NCBI RefSeq assembly: GCF_900067135.1
Contig: NZ_FJUR01000001.1
Coordinates: 672,501 to 736,500 of the forward strand
DNA from: Rhizobium sp. 9140
GTDB taxonomy: Bacteria > Pseudomonadota > Alphaproteobacteria > Rhizobiales > Rhizobiaceae
Direction: 5' to 3'
DNA: 64,000 nucleotides
Shown: positions 41,139-49,579 of the stretch, in pieces
How the letters are laid out: each line of letters begins with the position of its first letter
Numbering within the stretch: position 1 is the first letter of the stretch
The notes under the pieces: model-generated
What the model saw: the letters and a program-made list of their open reading frames with translations, nothing else
What the model was told of the DNA's origin: nothing
Databases searched by the model: none
Translations under genes and position numbers: made by a program

Positions 41139-41573
41139 CTACTCGCCATCCGGGCGTCCGCGCATTTTCTTGACTTCCCCCCGCCCGCTCTTCGCTTTCA
41201 GGCGGCGCTCCACCGAGCCTCGGGTCGGCTTGGTCTTGCGGCGGGGCGGCGGGGGCGGTTCGGCGGCTTTCAAGATCAGCGCCTTCAGCCGCTCGCGCGC
41301 GTCCTCGCGGTTGCGGTCCTGGCTGCGGAAGCGGCTCGCCTCGATCATCAGCACGCCCTCTTTCGAGACCCTGCGACCGGCAAGGCCGATGGCGATGTCG
41401 CGGATGCGCTCGGGCAGGGAAGGGGATGCCGCGATATTGAAAAACAGCTGGACGGCGGTCGCGACTTTGTTGACGTTCTGCCCGCCGGGGCCGCCTGCCA
41501 GCACGAACTGCTCGCTCAGTTCCCAGCCGGCAATGACGATCCGGTCGTTGATATAGAGGGGGTCGCTTGCCAT
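41139..41573 (-). CDS. arfB: Alternative ribosome-rescue factor ArfB (peptidyl-tRNA hydrolase YaeJ-like)
   Basis: A 144-residue release-factor-like protein that frees ribosomes stalled without a stop codon. The GGQ motif is in FVLAGGPGGQNVNKVATAV, and the basic C-terminal tail (RRKTKPTRGSVERRLKAKSGRG) is the mRNA-tunnel anchor. The frame is open much further upstream (to 42131) but that is antisense of pckA; MASDPLYIND at 41573 with an AAAGG-like site is the real start. Confidence 0.95.
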   Translation of the reverse strand: MASDPLYINDRIVIAGWELSEQFVLAGGPGGQNVNKVATAVQLFFNIAASPSLPERIRDIAIGLAGRRVSKEGVLMIEASRFRSQDRNREDARERLKALILKAAEPPPPPRRKTKPTRGSVERRLKAKSGRGEVKKMRGRPDGE

Positions 41574-41690
41574 GCCGTCGCCTTTCGTTCCCTGTTTATT
41601 CCAGCTTGGCGCGCTTTGCAAATAGAGCAATTCCAGCAAAATTGCACAGCTGTCTTGGAATTGCGTGAAGAGAAAAAGATAGGCTGAACG

Positions 41691-41723
41691 AAAAAACCCG
41701 GCGCTGATGGCAGCGCCGAGTTT
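41691..41723 (-). terminator. pckA terminator
   Basis: An 8-bp perfect GC-rich core (41699-41706 with 41711-41718, loop ATGG), extended outwards by matched A and T; on the minus strand it ends in six T. It lies about 40 bases after the pckA stop and partly overlaps the degenerate parS-like motif at 41719. Confidence 0.75.
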
Positions 41724-41760
41724 CACGTGAAATCCTCGATGAAGCGTTTCCGCCTGAGGC

Positions 41761-43371
41761 TTACTCCGCAGCGATGGCCAGTCCCGGTGCCGCATCGCGG
41801 ACGCCGCCATCGACGTGGCTTTCGAACTTGGCGAAGTTCGCCACGAACATGTTGGCGAGCTTGGTAGCCTGCGCGTCATAGGCGGCACCGTCCGCCCAGG
41901 TCGAGCGCGGATCGAGAATGCCACCCTCGATGCCGGCGACTTCGACCGGAACCGCGAAGCCGAAATTGGCATCGGTGCGGAATTCGGTCGCGGCCAGCGA
42001 ACCGTCGAGCGCTGCGGCGAGCAGAGCCCGTGTCGCCTTGATGGGCATGCGACGGCCCGTGCCGTAGGCGCCACCGGTCCAGCCGGTGTTGACGAGCCAG
42101 CAGGTAACACCGTGCTCGGCGATGAGCGCACGCAGCAGGTTGCCGTATTCGCTCGGATGTCGCGGCATGAAGGGTGCCCCGAAGCAGGTCGAGAAAGTGG
42201 CTTCCGGTTCGGTCACGCCTTTTTCCGTGCCGGCAACCTTGGCGGTGTAGCCGGAGAGGAAGTGGTACATGGCCTGGTCGGCGGTCAGTTTGGCGATCGG
42301 CGGCATGACGCCGAAGGCATCCGCCGTCAGCATGATGATCGTCTTGGGATGACCGGCCGTGCCCGTTGCGCTGGCATTGGGAATGAAGTCCAGCGGATAG
42401 GCGCAGCGGGTGTTCTCGGTCAGCGAGCCGTCATCGAAGTCCGGAACACGGTTCTCGTCCAGGATGACGTTCTCGAGCACGGTACCGAAACGCTTCGTTG
42501 TCGCGAAGATCTCCGGCTCGGCTTCGGCCGAAAGACGGATCGTCTTGGCATAGCAGCCGCCTTCGAAGTTGAAGATGCCGTCCTTGCCCCAGCCATGTTC
42601 GTCATCGCCGATCAGCGTGCGCTTCGGGTCGGCCGACAGCGTGGTCTTGCCCGTGCCAGACAGGCCGAAGAACACGGCGGAATCACCGTCCGGGCCAACA
42701 TTTGCCGAGCAGTGCATCGGCATGACGCCCTTTTCCGGCAGCAGGTAGTTGAGCGCGGTGAAGACCGACTTCTTCATTTCGCCGGCATAGGACGTGCCGC
42801 CGATCAACACGAGGCCGTTGACGAGATCGCAGGCGATGACGGTTTCCGTCCGGCAGCCGTGACGGGCGGGATCGGCGCGGAAATGCGGCAGGTCGATGAT
42901 CGTCAGCTTCGGCGCGAACGTCGTCAGGCTCGCGCGATCCGGGCGGATCAGGAGGTTGCGGATGAAGAGGGAGTGCCAGGCGAACTCGGTGATGACGCGG
43001 GTCGGCAGGGCGTTGTCGCTGTCAGCACCGCCAATCAGGTCCTGCACATAGAGCGAACGGCCACGGGCATGGTCGAGCATATCGTTGCATAACGTTTCGA
43101 AGTGCGCGGGCGACATTTCCTTGTTGTTGTCCCACCAGATCTGCTCGGTCGTCGTCGCATCGCGAACGACGAATTTGTCCTTGGCGGAGCGACCCGTGTG
43201 CTGGCCGGTGAGCGCACGAAGCGCGCCGTCTGCTGTCACCTGCGCTTCGCCAAGCCGCAACGATTCCTCGTAAAGCTCTGCCGGTGTCAGGTTGTAACGG
43301 ACGGCGACAAGGTCTTCAAAACCGAGTGCAGCGATTCCGAGATCCGGATTGCGAATGCCAAATTCTTCCAT
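41761..43371 (-). CDS. pckA: Phosphoenolpyruvate carboxykinase (ATP)
   Basis: A 536-residue gluconeogenic enzyme converting oxaloacetate and ATP to PEP. The P-loop is [16 protein letters not shown]. Metal- and substrate-binding stretches include [16 protein letters not shown] (here [13 protein letters not shown]), DDEHGWG and [25 protein letters not shown] 43371 ([13 protein letters not shown]) fits rhizobial PckA; the frame extends to 43464 without family similarity. It is divergent from chvI across a long AT-rich gap. In Sinorhizobium pckA expression depends on carbon source and growth stage. Confidence 0.97.
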   Translation of the reverse strand: MEEFGIRNPDLGIAALGFEDLVAVRYNLTPAELYEESLRLGEAQVTADGALRALTGQHTGRSAKDKFVVRDATTTEQIWWDNNKEMSPAHFETLCNDMLDHARGRSLYVQDLIGGADSDNALPTRVITEFAWHSLFIRNLLIRPDRASLTTFAPKLTIIDLPHFRADPARHGCRTETVIACDLVNGLVLIGGTSYAGEMKKSVFTALNYLLPEKGVMPMHCSANVGPDGDSAVFFGLSGTGKTTLSADPKRTLIGDDEHGWGKDGIFNFEGGCYAKTIRLSAEAEPEIFATTKRFGTVLENVILDENRVPDFDDGSLTENTRCAYPLDFIPNASATGTAGHPKTIIMLTADAFGVMPPIAKLTADQAMYHFLSGYTAKVAGTEKGVTEPEATFSTCFGAPFMPRHPSEYGNLLRALIAEHGVTCWLVNTGWTGGAYGTGRRMPIKATRALLAAALDGSLAATEFRTDANFGFAVPVEVAGIEGGILDPRSTWADGAAYDAQATKLANMFVANFAKFESHVDGGVRDAAPGLAIAAE

Positions 43372-43755
43372 GAGCGCTGCTCCCCTGCGTTGTATCGATG
43401 GCCCGACATTAGCCGGAGTTACAGAAAATGCAAGATAACATCGAAAAAAATACAATAAATTCAATATATTAATCGATTTAAAGGAAATTGTTCAATGTTC
43501 AATCGTTTTAAATTCGCAATTGAAAAGTTTCCAGAAGGCTGGTGCTAGACCATTCATCCACGATTGTGCTTCCCGATGACGTTTTCGCTTCGCCACAATT
43601 TGTTCCACCTTTATACTCATGAACGCGCGCCGGCCCTGGCAGATCTCCGTATCGAGGCCTGTCTATCCGGGCCGCCCTCTATCGATGATGTCCCATTTCC
43701 TGCCGGAAATAGGACCGAGGAGAGAAGGCGCGAAGATATGATGGAGCGGAATACG
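43372..43755. promoter_or_regulatory. Divergent pckA-chvI intergenic region
   Basis: A 384-base gap. Bases 43431-43530 are strongly AT-rich against a GC-rich background and probably hold the pckA promoter. TTCAAT occurs at 43460, 43491 and 43498 (the last two tandem at 7-bp spacing), and its reverse ATTGAA at 43519. A TTGAAT...TGTTAT pair spaced 18 bases reads as a possible minus-strand promoter for pckA. The right part (43560-43750) carries open reading but no known N-terminus, so I treat it as leader or promoter of chvI. Confidence 0.5.
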
Positions 43756-44487
43756 ATGCAGACCATTGCACTTGTCGATGACGACCGGAACATCCTGACA
43801 TCGGTCTCGATCGCGCTGGAAGCCGAAGGCTACAAGGTCGAGACCTACACGGATGGCGCCTCAGCGCTCGATGGGCTTCTGGCCCGGCCGCCCCAGCTCG
43901 CGATCTTCGATATCAAGATGCCGCGCATGGACGGGATGGAACTCCTGCGCCGTCTGCGACAAAAGTCGGATATTCCCGTCATCTTCCTGACCTCGAAGGA
44001 CGAGGAAATCGACGAGCTCTTCGGGCTGAAGATGGGCGCGGACGACTTCATCACCAAGCCGTTCTCACAGCGTCTGCTGGTCGAGCGCGTCAAGGCGATC
44101 CTGCGCCGCTCCGCCAACCGGGAGGCCGCAGCGGCTGCCGGTCCCGCGGGACTGCAGAAGATGAAGGACGATATCCAGGCCCGTTCTCTGGAACGCGGCC
44201 AGCTGTCGATGGACCAGGAACGCCATACCTGCACTTGGAAGAACGAGCCGGTGACGCTGACGGTGACCGAGTTCCTGATCCTGCATTCGCTCGCCCAGAG
44301 GCCCGGCGTCGTGAAAAGCCGCGATTCGCTGATGGATGCCGCCTATGACGAGCAGGTCTATGTGGACGACCGCACCATCGACAGCCACATCAAGCGGCTG
44401 CGCAAGAAGTTCAAGATGGTCGACAACGACTTCGATATGATCGAAACCCTTTACGGCGTCGGTTACCGGTTCCGCGAATCGGCCTGA
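43756..44487 (+). CDS. chvI: Two-component response regulator ChvI
   Basis: A 243-residue OmpR-type regulator. Receiver domain [16 protein letters not shown] with phospho-acceptor Asp52 ([13 protein letters not shown]), then a winged-helix DNA-binding domain ([14 protein letters not shown]). ATG 43756 gives the canonical rhizobial start; an in-frame frame extends back to 43564. With ChvG it controls exopolysaccharide, envelope and acid-stress genes in Agrobacterium and Sinorhizobium and is often essential. chvG follows after 43 bases. Confidence 0.97.
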   Translation: MQTIALVDDDRNILTSVSIALEAEGYKVETYTDGASALDGLLARPPQLAIFDIKMPRMDGMELLRRLRQKSDIPVIFLTSKDEEIDELFGLKMGADDFITKPFSQRLLVERVKAILRRSANREAAAAAGPAGLQKMKDDIQARSLERGQLSMDQERHTCTWKNEPVTLTVTEFLILHSLAQRPGVVKSRDSLMDAAYDEQVYVDDRTIDSHIKRLRKKFKMVDNDFDMIETLYGVGYRFRESA

Positions 44488-44530
44488 GGCCCTGAACATC
44501 CAGACGAGCGGGAGAGGCTGAGCGTCCGAC

Positions 44531-46312
44531 GTGGCTGATATAACGAGGCATGCGGCGATCGAGGAAGCGGACGGAGCCTATCGCTCCGGCCGACGCTGGG
44601 CGCATCCCTTCACGCTGATCCGCCGCATCTTCGGCAATGCGGTCTTTTCCAGCCTCACGCGCCGCATCCTGTTCTTCAATCTGGTGGCGCTCGTCGTTCT
44701 CGTCGGCGGCATCATGTATCTCAACCAGTTCCGCGAAGGACTGATCGATGCGCGCGTCGAGAGCCTGTTGACGCAGGGCGAGATCATCGCCGGCGCCATC
44801 GCCGCCTCCGCCTCGGTCGATACGAACTCCATCACCATCGACCCGGAAAAGCTGCTCGAACTTCAGGCCGGGCAGAGCATCACGCCGCTGCCGCGGGACG
44901 AGGATCTCGAATTCCCGATCACGCAGGAGCGTGTCGCGCCCGTGCTGCGCCGGCTGATTTCGCCCACGCGCACCCGCGCCCGTCTTTTCGATGCCGATGC
45001 CGACCTGCTGCTCGATAGCCGCCATCTCTATACCGGGGGTCAGGTGCTGCGGTTCGACCTGCCGCCCATCGAGCCTGAAAACGAGACGCTGACCGGCAAG
45101 CTCAACACCTGGTACAATCGCATGCTCCAGCCGGGCAACCTGCCCCTCTACAAGGAGCCGCCGGGCGGCAATGGGTCGATCTATCCGGAAGTCATGAATG
45201 CGCTCACGGGCGTGCGCGGCGCCGTGGTGCGGGTCACGGAACAGGGTGAGCTGATCGTCTCCGTCGCCGTTCCCGTCCAGCGGTTCCGGGCCGTGCTCGG
45301 CGTGCTCCTGCTATCAACACAGGCTGGCGATATCGACAAGATCGTCCATGCCGAGCGGCTGGCGATTATCCGGGTGTTCGGGGTCGCCGCCCTCGTCAAC
45401 GTCATCCTGTCGCTTCTCCTGTCAAGCACGATCGCCAATCCGCTGCGCCGCCTGTCGGCGGCCGCCATCCGCGTGCGGCGCGGCGGCGCCAAGGAGCGGC
45501 AGGAGATCCCCGACTTTTCCTCCCGTCAGGACGAGATCGGCAACCTCTCCGTGGCGCTGCGGGACATGACCGGCGCGCTCTACGACCGCATCGCGGCCAT
45601 CGAGAATTTCGCGGCCGATGTGAGCCACGAACTCAAGAACCCGCTGACCTCGCTGCGCAGTGCCGTCGAGACCCTGCCTCTTGCCCGCACCGACGACTCC
45701 AAGAAGCGGCTGATGGACGTCATCCAGCACGACGTGCGCCGGCTCGACCGGCTGATCAGCGATATCTCCGACGCTTCGCGCCTGGATGCAGAGCTTGCCC
45801 GCAGCGATGCGCGCGGGGTCGATCTCGAAAAGCTGCTGGGCGACCTCGTCGATATCTCGCGGCAGGTGCGCAACAAGAAGAAGACGGTGCTGCTCAACTT
45901 CGTCGTGGAGCGTAAGGACAACCCCAAGGCCCGTTTCGATGTTAGCGGCTATGAACTGCGCATCGGGCAGATCATCACCAACCTGATCGAGAACGCCCGG
46001 TCCTTCGTGCCGGAAGAGGGTGGCCACATCATCGTGCGGCTGACGCGCAACCGCACGCGCTGCATCGTCTATGTCGAGGACAACGGTCCAGGAATCCAAG
46101 CGGAGGATATCGACCGCATTTTCGAACGTTTCTACACCGACCGGCCGGATGGCGAGGATTTCGGACAGAATTCCGGCCTTGGCCTGTCGATCTCGCGGCA
46201 GATCGCCGAAGCGCATGGCGGCACGTTGCGGGCCGAAAACATGACGGATGCGCAGGGTGCGATCACCGGCGCGCGCTTCATCCTGTCGCTGCCCGTTGGC
46301 GAGGCGGCGTGA
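44531..46312 (+). CDS. chvG: Sensor histidine kinase ChvG (ExoS)
   Basis: A 593-residue membrane kinase: one helix near residues 46-64, a periplasmic sensor, a second helix near 275-300, then HAMP and the HisKA domain. The phospho-His is H366 in FAADVSHELKNPLTSLRS, and the CA domain has EDNGPGI and GLGLSISRQIAEAHGG. Starts with GTG at 44531. In Agrobacterium and Sinorhizobium, the periplasmic inhibitor ExoR binds ChvG to hold it off. The gene is coupled to hprK by a GTGA overlap. Confidence 0.96.
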   Translation: MADITRHAAIEEADGAYRSGRRWAHPFTLIRRIFGNAVFSSLTRRILFFNLVALVVLVGGIMYLNQFREGLIDARVESLLTQGEIIAGAIAASASVDTNSITIDPEKLLELQAGQSITPLPRDEDLEFPITQERVAPVLRRLISPTRTRARLFDADADLLLDSRHLYTGGQVLRFDLPPIEPENETLTGKLNTWYNRMLQPGNLPLYKEPPGGNGSIYPEVMNALTGVRGAVVRVTEQGELIVSVAVPVQRFRAVLGVLLLSTQAGDIDKIVHAERLAIIRVFGVAALVNVILSLLLSSTIANPLRRLSAAAIRVRRGGAKERQEIPDFSSRQDEIGNLSVALRDMTGALYDRIAAIENFAADVSHELKNPLTSLRSAVETLPLARTDDSKKRLMDVIQHDVRRLDRLISDISDASRLDAELARSDARGVDLEKLLGDLVDISRQVRNKKKTVLLNFVVERKDNPKARFDVSGYELRIGQIITNLIENARSFVPEEGGHIIVRLTRNRTRCIVYVEDNGPGIQAEDIDRIFERFYTDRPDGEDFGQNSGLGLSISRQIAEAHGGTLRAENMTDAQGAITGARFILSLPVGEAA

Positions 46313-46797
46313 GCCTGAGACAAAACGTAGCGGAGAACGGCCTTGCAGCCGGTGACCAGGCCGCGCCCCGCAATATCCATGCGACGGCCATCGTCCTTGG
46401 CACGCTCGGCTATCTCTTCGTCGGCCCTTCCGGCACGGGCAAGACCAGCGCCGCCCTTGCCTGCCTCTCCTCCGCTGCCCGTCGCGGCTGGAATGCGGCG
46501 CTCGTCTCCGACGATCAGGTCATGGTCAGCCTGCGGAGCGGTCGTCTCGTCGCCCGCGCTCCGGCAACCATAGCGGGCCTCGTCGAGTTGCGCGGTGTCG
46601 GGCCGATCCCGGTTCGAACCGTCATGGCCGCCGTCATGTCCTATGCCGTGTTGCCTGTCGCCCCACCGTTCGATATGCGCGTCGCACCCGAGCTCGAGAT
46701 GTGGGAAGCCGGCCCCGTCGCGCTCCCTTTGCTCCGGCTTCCGCTTCTCCCGGGCCTTGACCCACTGGATGCACTCAGCCGTTTTTCGACCCTTTGA
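46309..46797 (+). CDS. hprK: HPr kinase/phosphorylase, short alphaproteobacterial form
   Basis: A 162-residue protein with only the C-terminal kinase domain of HprK. It has the P-loop FVGPSGTGKTS (residues 38-47), a LVSDDQVMV segment and the C-terminal ELRGVGPIPV region. It phosphorylates a serine of HPr; in alphaproteobacteria HprK forms of this size lie beside chvG. The start is a GTG overlapping the chvG stop. Expression together with ChvG and the PTS parts suggests cross-talk, but this is inferred from co-operonic placement. Confidence 0.92.
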   Translation: MSLRQNVAENGLAAGDQAAPRNIHATAIVLGTLGYLFVGPSGTGKTSAALACLSSAARRGWNAALVSDDQVMVSLRSGRLVARAPATIAGLVELRGVGPIPVRTVMAAVMSYAVLPVAPPFDMRVAPELEMWEAGPVALPLLRLPLLPGLDPLDALSRFSTL

Positions 46798-46969
46798 ATG
46801 TCGCAGTCTGCACAGTTTTTGCTCATGTGATCCGTGTTTTAGGATTTTTGACTTGCACTCCGGCATTTCCTCGCCAAGATGACCGCCCCAAGGTGGAATG
46901 AAATTGTTGCATTGCGGCATGGCATGGCTATCGTCCGCCGAAGGGAAAAGGCAGTTGGAGCAAAGACAC

Positions 46970-47371
46970 ATGATCGGACTTGTGCTTGTCACGCACGGCA
47001 AGCTGGCTGAAGAGTTTCGTCATGCGCTCGAACACGTCGTGGGGCCGCAGAAGTTCATCGAGACCGTCTGTATCGGACCCGAAGACGACATGGACCAGAG
47101 GCGTCAGGATATCCTCACGGCCGTCATCGCCGCCAACGAGGGCAGCGGTGTCATCATTCTCACCGACATGTTCGGCGGTACGCCGTCCAACCTCGCCATC
47201 TCCGTCATGCAGAGCGGTACTGTCGAGGTCATCGCCGGCGTCAACCTGCCCATGCTGATCAAGCTGGCCGGCGTGCGTGGCGAGAGCGACATGGACAAGG
47301 CGCTGGTCGAGGCATCCGAGGCCGGGCGCAAATACATCAACGTCGCCAGCCGCGTTCTCAGCGGCAAATAA
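46970..47371 (+). CDS. PTS EIIA component, mannose family
   Basis: A 133-residue EIIA of the mannose class; the phospho-His is His9 in MIGLVLVTHGKLAEEF, and the fold ends with MFGGTPSNLAISVM. It lacks any EIIB/EIIC partner nearby, so it is regulatory rather than transporting. ATG 46970 is used; the ORF opens at 46898. HPr follows after 15 bases. In rhizobia this protein is part of a regulatory PTS with HprK and HPr. Confidence 0.94.
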   Translation: MIGLVLVTHGKLAEEFRHALEHVVGPQKFIETVCIGPEDDMDQRRQDILTAVIAANEGSGVIILTDMFGGTPSNLAISVMQSGTVEVIAGVNLPMLIKLAGVRGESDMDKALVEASEAGRKYINVASRVLSGK

Positions 47372-47386
47372 CGGACGCATTCCTTC

Positions 47387-47659
47387 ATGACACTGTCGCG
47401 GGACCTCCAGATCATCAACAAGCGCGGTCTCCATGCGCGTGCCTCCGCCAAGTTCGTGCAGACGGTGGAGGCCTATGATGCCGACATCCATGTGACGAAG
47501 GACGGCATGACCGTCGGCGGGCTCTCGATCATGGGCCTGATGATGCTTGCTGCCAGCACGGGCAGCTCGATCTCCGTCACCGCAAGCGGCAATCAGGCCG
47601 AAGAAGCGCTGGAAGCACTCGACGCACTGGTCAAAGACCGTTTCGGCGAGGAAATGTAG
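47387..47659 (+). CDS. ptsH: Phosphocarrier protein HPr
   Basis: A 90-residue HPr. His16 in NKRGLHARASAKF is the site for EI-dependent phosphorylation, and Ser47 in GGLSIMGLMML is the HprK site. No EI gene is in the window. In this operon the protein is probably the hinge between HprK (Ser phosphorylation) and EIIA-Man (His phosphorylation). It is followed by a palindrome and ahcY. Confidence 0.97.
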   Translation: MTLSRDLQIINKRGLHARASAKFVQTVEAYDADIHVTKDGMTVGGLSIMGLMMLAASTGSSISVTASGNQAEEALEALDALVKDRFGEEM

Positions 47660-47671
47660 GCATATAAACAT

Positions 47672-47687
47672 ATAAAGACGTCTTTAT
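47672..47687. promoter_or_regulatory. Perfect 16-bp palindrome upstream of ahcY (SahR-like operator?)
   Basis: ATAAAGACGTCTTTAT is perfectly self-complementary; extended to 47668-47691, one base pair mismatches. It sits 13 bases after the ptsH stop and 135 before ahcY. From memory it resembles the ArsR-family SahR operators that control S-adenosylhomocysteine recycling genes. This assignment is inference. Confidence 0.55.
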
Positions 47688-47822
47688 GTGTGTGTTGCCT
47701 GCGATCCGCTTTCCTGCTAGAGGAAGATCGCGCCCTGGCTGTGCCCGGGAAAAGAGATCACGCTCGCCAGCGGTCCCGGAGCTTGAAGCTTTCGACCCGG
47801 CGCGCCTTTAGCGGAGAGCTTC

Positions 47823-49223
47823 ATGAGCACGACCAACGACTATCTGGTAGCCGATATCGGCCTGGCCGACTTCGGCCGCAAGGAAATCACCATCGCCGAA
47901 ACCGAAATGCCAGGCCTGATGGCCTCGCGCGAGGAATTCGGCACGTCGAAGCCGCTGAAGGGCGCTCGCATCACCGGCTCGCTGCACATGACGATCCAGA
48001 CCGCCGTCCTCATCGAGACGCTGGTTGCGCTCGGTGCAGACGTCCGCTGGGCGTCGTGCAACATCTTCTCGACGCAGGACCATGCTGCTGCGGCCATCGC
48101 TGCCGCCGGTATTCCGGTCTATGCCGTCAAGGGCGAGACGCTGACGGAATACTGGACCTACACCGATAAGATCTTCCAGTGGACCGACGGTGGCGTCTCC
48201 AACATGATCCTCGACGATGGCGGCGATGCCACCATGTACATCCTGCTCGGTGCGCGTGCCGAAGCCGGTGAAGACGTGCTGTCGAACCCGGGCTCGGAAG
48301 AAGAAGAGATTCTGTTCGCGCAGATCAAGAAGCGTCTGGCTGAAACGCCGGGTTTCTTCACCAAGCAGCGCGACGCGATCCAGGGCGTCACCGAGGAAAC
48401 GACGACCGGCGTCAACCGCCTGTACCAGCTGCACGCCAAGGGCCTGCTGCCCTTCCCGGCGATCAACGTCAACGACAGCGTCACCAAATCGAAGTTCGAC
48501 AACAAGTACGGCTGCAAGGAATCGCTGGTCGACGGCATCCGCCGCGGCACCGACGTAATGATGGCCGGCAAGGTTGCCGTCGTCTGCGGTTACGGCGATG
48601 TGGGCAAGGGTTCGGCAGCCTCGCTGTCGGGTGCCGGCGCACGCGTCAAGGTCACGGAAGTCGATCCGATCTGCGCCCTGCAGGCCGCCATGGACGGCTT
48701 TGAAGTCGTGCAGCTCGAAGACGTCGTCGCCAGCGCCGATATCTTCATCACCACGACCGGCAACAAGGACGTCATCCGCATCGAGCATATGCGCGAGATG
48801 AAGGACATGGCGATCGTCGGCAATATCGGCCACTTCGACAACGAGATCCAGGTTTCTGCGCTTCGGAACCTGAAGTGGAACAACGTCAAGCCGCAGGTCG
48901 ATCTCATCGAGTTCCCCAAGGGCAACCGGATGATCCTTCTGTCGGAAGGCCGTCTGCTGAACCTTGGCAACGCGACCGGTCACCCGTCCTTCGTCATGTC
49001 GGCCTCGTTCACCAATCAGGTTCTGGCCCAGATCGAGCTTTTCACCAAGGGCGAACAGTACGAAGCCGGCGTCCACATCCTGCCGAAGCACCTCGACGAA
49101 AAGGTCGCGCGCCTGCACCTCGCCAAGCTCGGCGTGAAGCTGACCACTCTTTCCGAAGAGCAGGCTTCCTATATCGGCGTAACCCAGCAAGGCCCGTTCA
49201 AGGCGGATCACTACCGCTATTAA
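47823..49223 (+). CDS. ahcY: S-adenosylhomocysteine hydrolase
   Basis: A 466-residue NAD-dependent enzyme that splits S-adenosylhomocysteine to adenosine and homocysteine, keeping methylation reactions going. Signatures are [18 protein letters not shown], the Rossmann motif [14 protein letters not shown], the [18 protein letters not shown] segment and the C-terminal PFKADHYRY. Length is normal. It is likely regulated by the palindrome at 47672 and ends with a hairpin at 49253. Confidence 0.98.
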   Translation: MSTTNDYLVADIGLADFGRKEITIAETEMPGLMASREEFGTSKPLKGARITGSLHMTIQTAVLIETLVALGADVRWASCNIFSTQDHAAAAIAAAGIPVYAVKGETLTEYWTYTDKIFQWTDGGVSNMILDDGGDATMYILLGARAEAGEDVLSNPGSEEEEILFAQIKKRLAETPGFFTKQRDAIQGVTEETTTGVNRLYQLHAKGLLPFPAINVNDSVTKSKFDNKYGCKESLVDGIRRGTDVMMAGKVAVVCGYGDVGKGSAASLSGAGARVKVTEVDPICALQAAMDGFEVVQLEDVVASADIFITTTGNKDVIRIEHMREMKDMAIVGNIGHFDNEIQVSALRNLKWNNVKPQVDLIEFPKGNRMILLSEGRLLNLGNATGHPSFVMSASFTNQVLAQIELFTKGEQYEAGVHILPKHLDEKVARLHLAKLGVKLTTLSEEQASYIGVTQQGPFKADHYRY

Positions 49224-49579
49224 AACGGATCATACGCTCATCCACAGATGATAAGAGGCCGTGCGCTTGACAGCGTGCGGCCTCTTTTTCGTCTGAGCGC
49301 TTCCCGCTTACGGGGGGAGTGGGTATGCTGCCTGTATCGATTCGGGACGAAGATGCGGCACTGACGCGGACCGGGTCAAAAAAAGCGTTGATTTTCAGGA
49401 CGGGACGCGACGCGCCGCAAGCGGCGGGCAAGCATAAGCGCGTAACCATCCGGAGAAAGACGATATTCGTCCAAGCGGCCGTACCTAGAGACCGCTGGAG
49501 ACGGCGGACGTGCGCCCTGTCGGTCGATGCCATTTGGTGGAAGATCGTTGGGACGACGTGCAACGGGGACAGGCACGCG
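49224..49579. other. ahcY-divL intergenic region
   Basis: A 356-base gap with the ahcY terminator at its left edge. The frame of divL is open throughout the rest, but its translation (basic, Arg/Cys-rich, no family match) looks non-coding. I see no tRNA or repeat in it. Confidence 0.5.
49253..49290 (+). terminator. ahcY terminator
   Basis: A 9-bp perfect stem (49253-49261 with 49278-49286), loop 16 bases, running into five T. It lies 30 bases after the ahcY stop. Confidence 0.85.

Noticed and set aside
41574-42131. Long N-terminal extension of arfB
   Set aside because: The extra stretch is antisense to pckA and lacks similarity; the GGQ protein begins at 41573.
47660-47822. SAH riboswitch upstream of ahcY
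   Set aside because: I could not trace the required pseudoknot by eye; the palindrome is better explained as a protein site. A covariance-model search would decide.
49319-49579. Extended N-terminus of divL from GTG 49319
   Set aside because: The peptide is Arg/Cys/Trp-rich, with no domain and next to the ahcY terminator; probably not translated, though the exact start is not certain.
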